Below are positions 61,951 through 64,000 of a stretch of 64,000 bases of DNA, piece by piece (the first letter of the stretch is position 1; each line of letters begins with the position of its first letter). Below the pieces are notes generated by a model that made no database searches, had not been told where the DNA came from, and saw only the letters and a program-made list of their open reading frames with translations. Origin of the DNA: Kumtagia sp963820075 (GTDB taxonomy: Bacteria; Pseudomonadota; Alphaproteobacteria; Rhizobiales; Rhizobiaceae). The DNA is taken from NCBI GenBank assembly GCA_963820075.1, contig CAWFYS010000016.1, positions 110,105 to 174,104 on the forward strand, written 5' to 3'. The translations under genes and the position numbers were made by a program.

Positions 61951-64000
61951 TCAAAGGTTGCGCAGGACGGGCGCGGCCTTGTGGCCGAGCACGCGCCAGG
62001 TACCGGCGAGGCCGATGCCGACGGTGAGCACCAGCGCCACCACCACGGTCGACACCGCGACGCCCGCCGAGAAACTCGACGGCAGGGTCATGATCCTGGA
62101 AACCACGAACCAGGCCGCGATGCCGCCCGCGGCCAGCGCGAATGTGGCCGTTGCCAGTCCGATCAGCATGTATTCCAGCAGAAGGCGGCAATCAGGGTCC
62201 GGCGCGTCGCGCCAAGCGTCTTCAGCACGACGGCATCGTGGATGCGCGCCCGGTTGCCGGCCGCGAGCGGCGCCGGCGAGCACGAGGACCGATGCCAGCA
62301 ATGCGACGCCGGCAACGGCGCGAATGGCTCGCCAAGCTGAGCGACCAGCCGATTGACGATGTCGAGCGCGTCCTTCACCCGCACCGTCGTGACGGCCGGA
62401 TAGGCGCGGGTCACCCGATTGAGTATCGCCGCCTCCTCCGCGACGGTGGCGTCGGCCGATGTCAGCGTGGCCAGCCAGGCATGCGGCGCGCCCGCGAAGG
62501 TGTTCGGCGAGAACACCATGACGAAGTTGATGGTCAGCGACTCCCAGTGACACTTCGCGGAGATTGGCGATCCTGGGCGGTGATGTTGCGGCCGAGCACG
62601 TTGACGGTGACGGTGTCGCCGAGCTTCAGGCCGAAGCTGCGCGCGGCCTCTTCGCGCCGAGAAGGAGACCAGCGGCTCGCCCGAATAGTCCGCCGGCCAC
62701 CAGGTCCCGTCGGTGAGCGTGGCATTCTCGGGGCAGGTCGCCGAATAGGTGATGCCCCGGTCGCCGCGCAGCACCCAGCGCGCCTTCCGGTCGATGGTCA
62801 CCTTCTCGGCGGGGACGCCGTTAGCGCCGGTGATGCGGCCGCGCAGCATCGGCACGCGCACCAGGTCGCCTCGGCGCGACATCGGCGACAAGCGCCGGCA
62901 ACGGCATCGACGTCGGCGGCCTGGATGTCGATCAAGAAGAAGGTCGGCGCCGTCCGGCAGGGTTCCGGACAGATCTGGCGGCGAAGATTGCCGTCGATCA
63001 GCGCCAGCGCCACCAGCAGGGTCAGCCCGAGCCCGAGCGACAGCACGACGGTGGACGTCAGCGCGCCCGGCCGATGGATATTGCCGATCGCCAGCCGCAG
63101 CACCGTCGAGCGGACGCGCGGCGCCGCGCGCCAGTCCCTGAAGGCCGAGGCCGACGACGCGGAGCACGACGAAGGCGCCGATCGTCGCGCCGACGAAGAT
63201 GGTGGCGATCGGCGGCTCGTAGGCGAGACCGATGGCGAGCGCCGCGAGCAGCGGCGAGGGCGAGCGCGACGGCGGCAGAGGTAGGAGAGCGGCGGGCGCT
63301 TGTGGCTCGGCCGTCCCCTGGTCGCGGAAGAGTGCGGTGGCGCTCACTTCGCGCGCCGGCCGAGGGGATAGAGGGCGAAGCGAGGGCGGTGAGGAAGCCA
63401 AGACCGCCGCGAGCGCCAGCTCGCCGGGATAGACGCCGGCGATGGCGACAGGGACGACGGCGAGACAGCAACGAGCCGGCAACGAAAGGGATGAAGGCGC
63501 CAGACAGCGAGACCGCCGCGATCCCGAGCGATGGCGATGATCATGATCTCGATCAGGTAGACCGCCACCGGAAATCCGGCCGGTGCGCCGAGGCACTTGA
63601 AGGTGGCGATCACCTCGCGCTTGCCGTCGAGGTAGCTCGACACGGCATTGGCGACGCCGACGCCGCCGACGACCAGCGCGGTGAGGCCGATGAGCGTCAG
63701 GAACTCGGCGAAGCGCTCGATGTTGCGTTCGAGGCTGGGGGCGGCATCGGCTCGCGTCCGGACCCGCCACGCGGCTTCCGGAAAGGCCTTCTCCGCCGCC
63801 TCGCCGCAGCGCCACCGCTTCGGCGTCGGAAGGCCGGCCGGGGAGGCGATTCCGGTAGCGCCATCTCGACCAGGCTGCCGGGCTGGATCAGGCCGGAGGC
63901 GCGCAGTCCCTCCAATGAGAGAAGCAGCCGGGGCGCGAAGCCGAATCGATCCGAAATGGCGTCCGGCTCCCGACGTTAGTTTCGCGCGCAATTCGAAGGT
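61951..64000 (-). CDS. FtsX-type ABC transporter permease, YbbP-like (partial, many frame breaks)
   Basis: The C-terminal two-thirds of a large permease of about 850 residues. Recognisable pieces in order are LEGLRASGLIQPGSLVE, SLERNIERFAEFLTLIGLTALVVGGVGVANAVSSYLDGK (first FtsX domain), GATIGAFVVLRVVGLGLQ, MLRLAIGNIHRPGALTSTVVLSLGLGL, MVFSPNTFAGAPHAW, DAVVLKTLGATRRTLIAAF and the terminal GTWRVLGHKAAPVLRNL. They switch frame at least nine times, yet the order and spacing are normal, so the sequence here is probably error-rich. Such proteins pair with a YbbA-like ATPase in lipid or lipoprotein export. The 5' end lies outside the window. Confidence 0.75.

Overview
The window looks like a chromosomal segment of a high-GC alphaproteobacterium of the order Rhizobiales, most like the Mesorhizobium/Phyllobacteriaceae group. 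This is inferred from gene order (mdh-sucC-sucD-sucA-sucB then lpdA; dapF-mtaB-ftsY-yciB; rimM-trmD-rplS; ccmABDG next to acnA), from families common in that order (DUF1127, DUF1328, DUF2794, an Omp19-like lipoprotein, DUF1223) and from rhizobial-type intergenic palindromic repeats. No rRNA or tRNA gene, CRISPR array, phage or intact IS was seen.

Layout. 1-6862 (+): an amine/glutamate catabolic cluster (N-formylglutamate amidohydrolase end, amino-acid permease, glutamine-synthetase-like ligase, aldehyde dehydrogenase, iron alcohol dehydrogenase), interrupted by a PIN-domain toxin-antitoxin pair that has its own promoter-like sequence. 7066-11013 (+): a polyamine/iron-type ABC importer. 11424-12644 (+): a class III adenylyl cyclase. 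13018-18152 (+): a GntR regulator, a TRAP transporter and an L-idonate 5-dehydrogenase-like enzyme, probably a sugar-acid uptake and oxidation unit. 18560-25153: yggS (-), leuS-lptE (+), an azoR remnant, small proteins and rplS (-). 25496-28749: a TSUP transporter, trmD-rimM (-) and xerC (+). 29114-31281: a TraB/GumN protein and two small envelope proteins. 31615-44905 (-): the TCA-cycle block lpdA ... odhB-sucA-sucD-sucC-mdh, then zapE; a degraded second PIN toxin-antitoxin pair lies between sucC and sucD. 44936-51454: an Omp19-like lipoprotein, dapF, mtaB, ftsY, yciB and DUF1127. 51534-54903 (-): DUF2332 and cytochrome c maturation genes ccmA, ccmB, ccmD and ccmG, with ccmC absent. 55457-64000: acnA, DUF1223, DUF2794, a GNAT acetyltransferase, a Bax-inhibitor-1 family protein and an FtsX-type ABC permease running off the end.

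Two features stand out at the sequence level. First, intergenic spaces are full of repeats. A two-hairpin element of about 100 bp occurs eight times at six loci, three of them in tandem between dctP and dctQ. Other families are RIME-like palindromes and a 271-bp MITE-like element with perfect 24-bp terminal inverted repeats upstream of acnA. Second, several well-conserved genes, including essential leuS, are broken by single-base frame changes while the protein similarity continues in the next frame. This points to indel errors in a draft sequence rather than to gene death. The 61.9-64.0 kb end is the worst affected.

The most interesting biology is the toxin-antitoxin insertion in the amine operon, whose antitoxin has an unusual N-terminal domain, together with its decayed counterpart inside sucCD.
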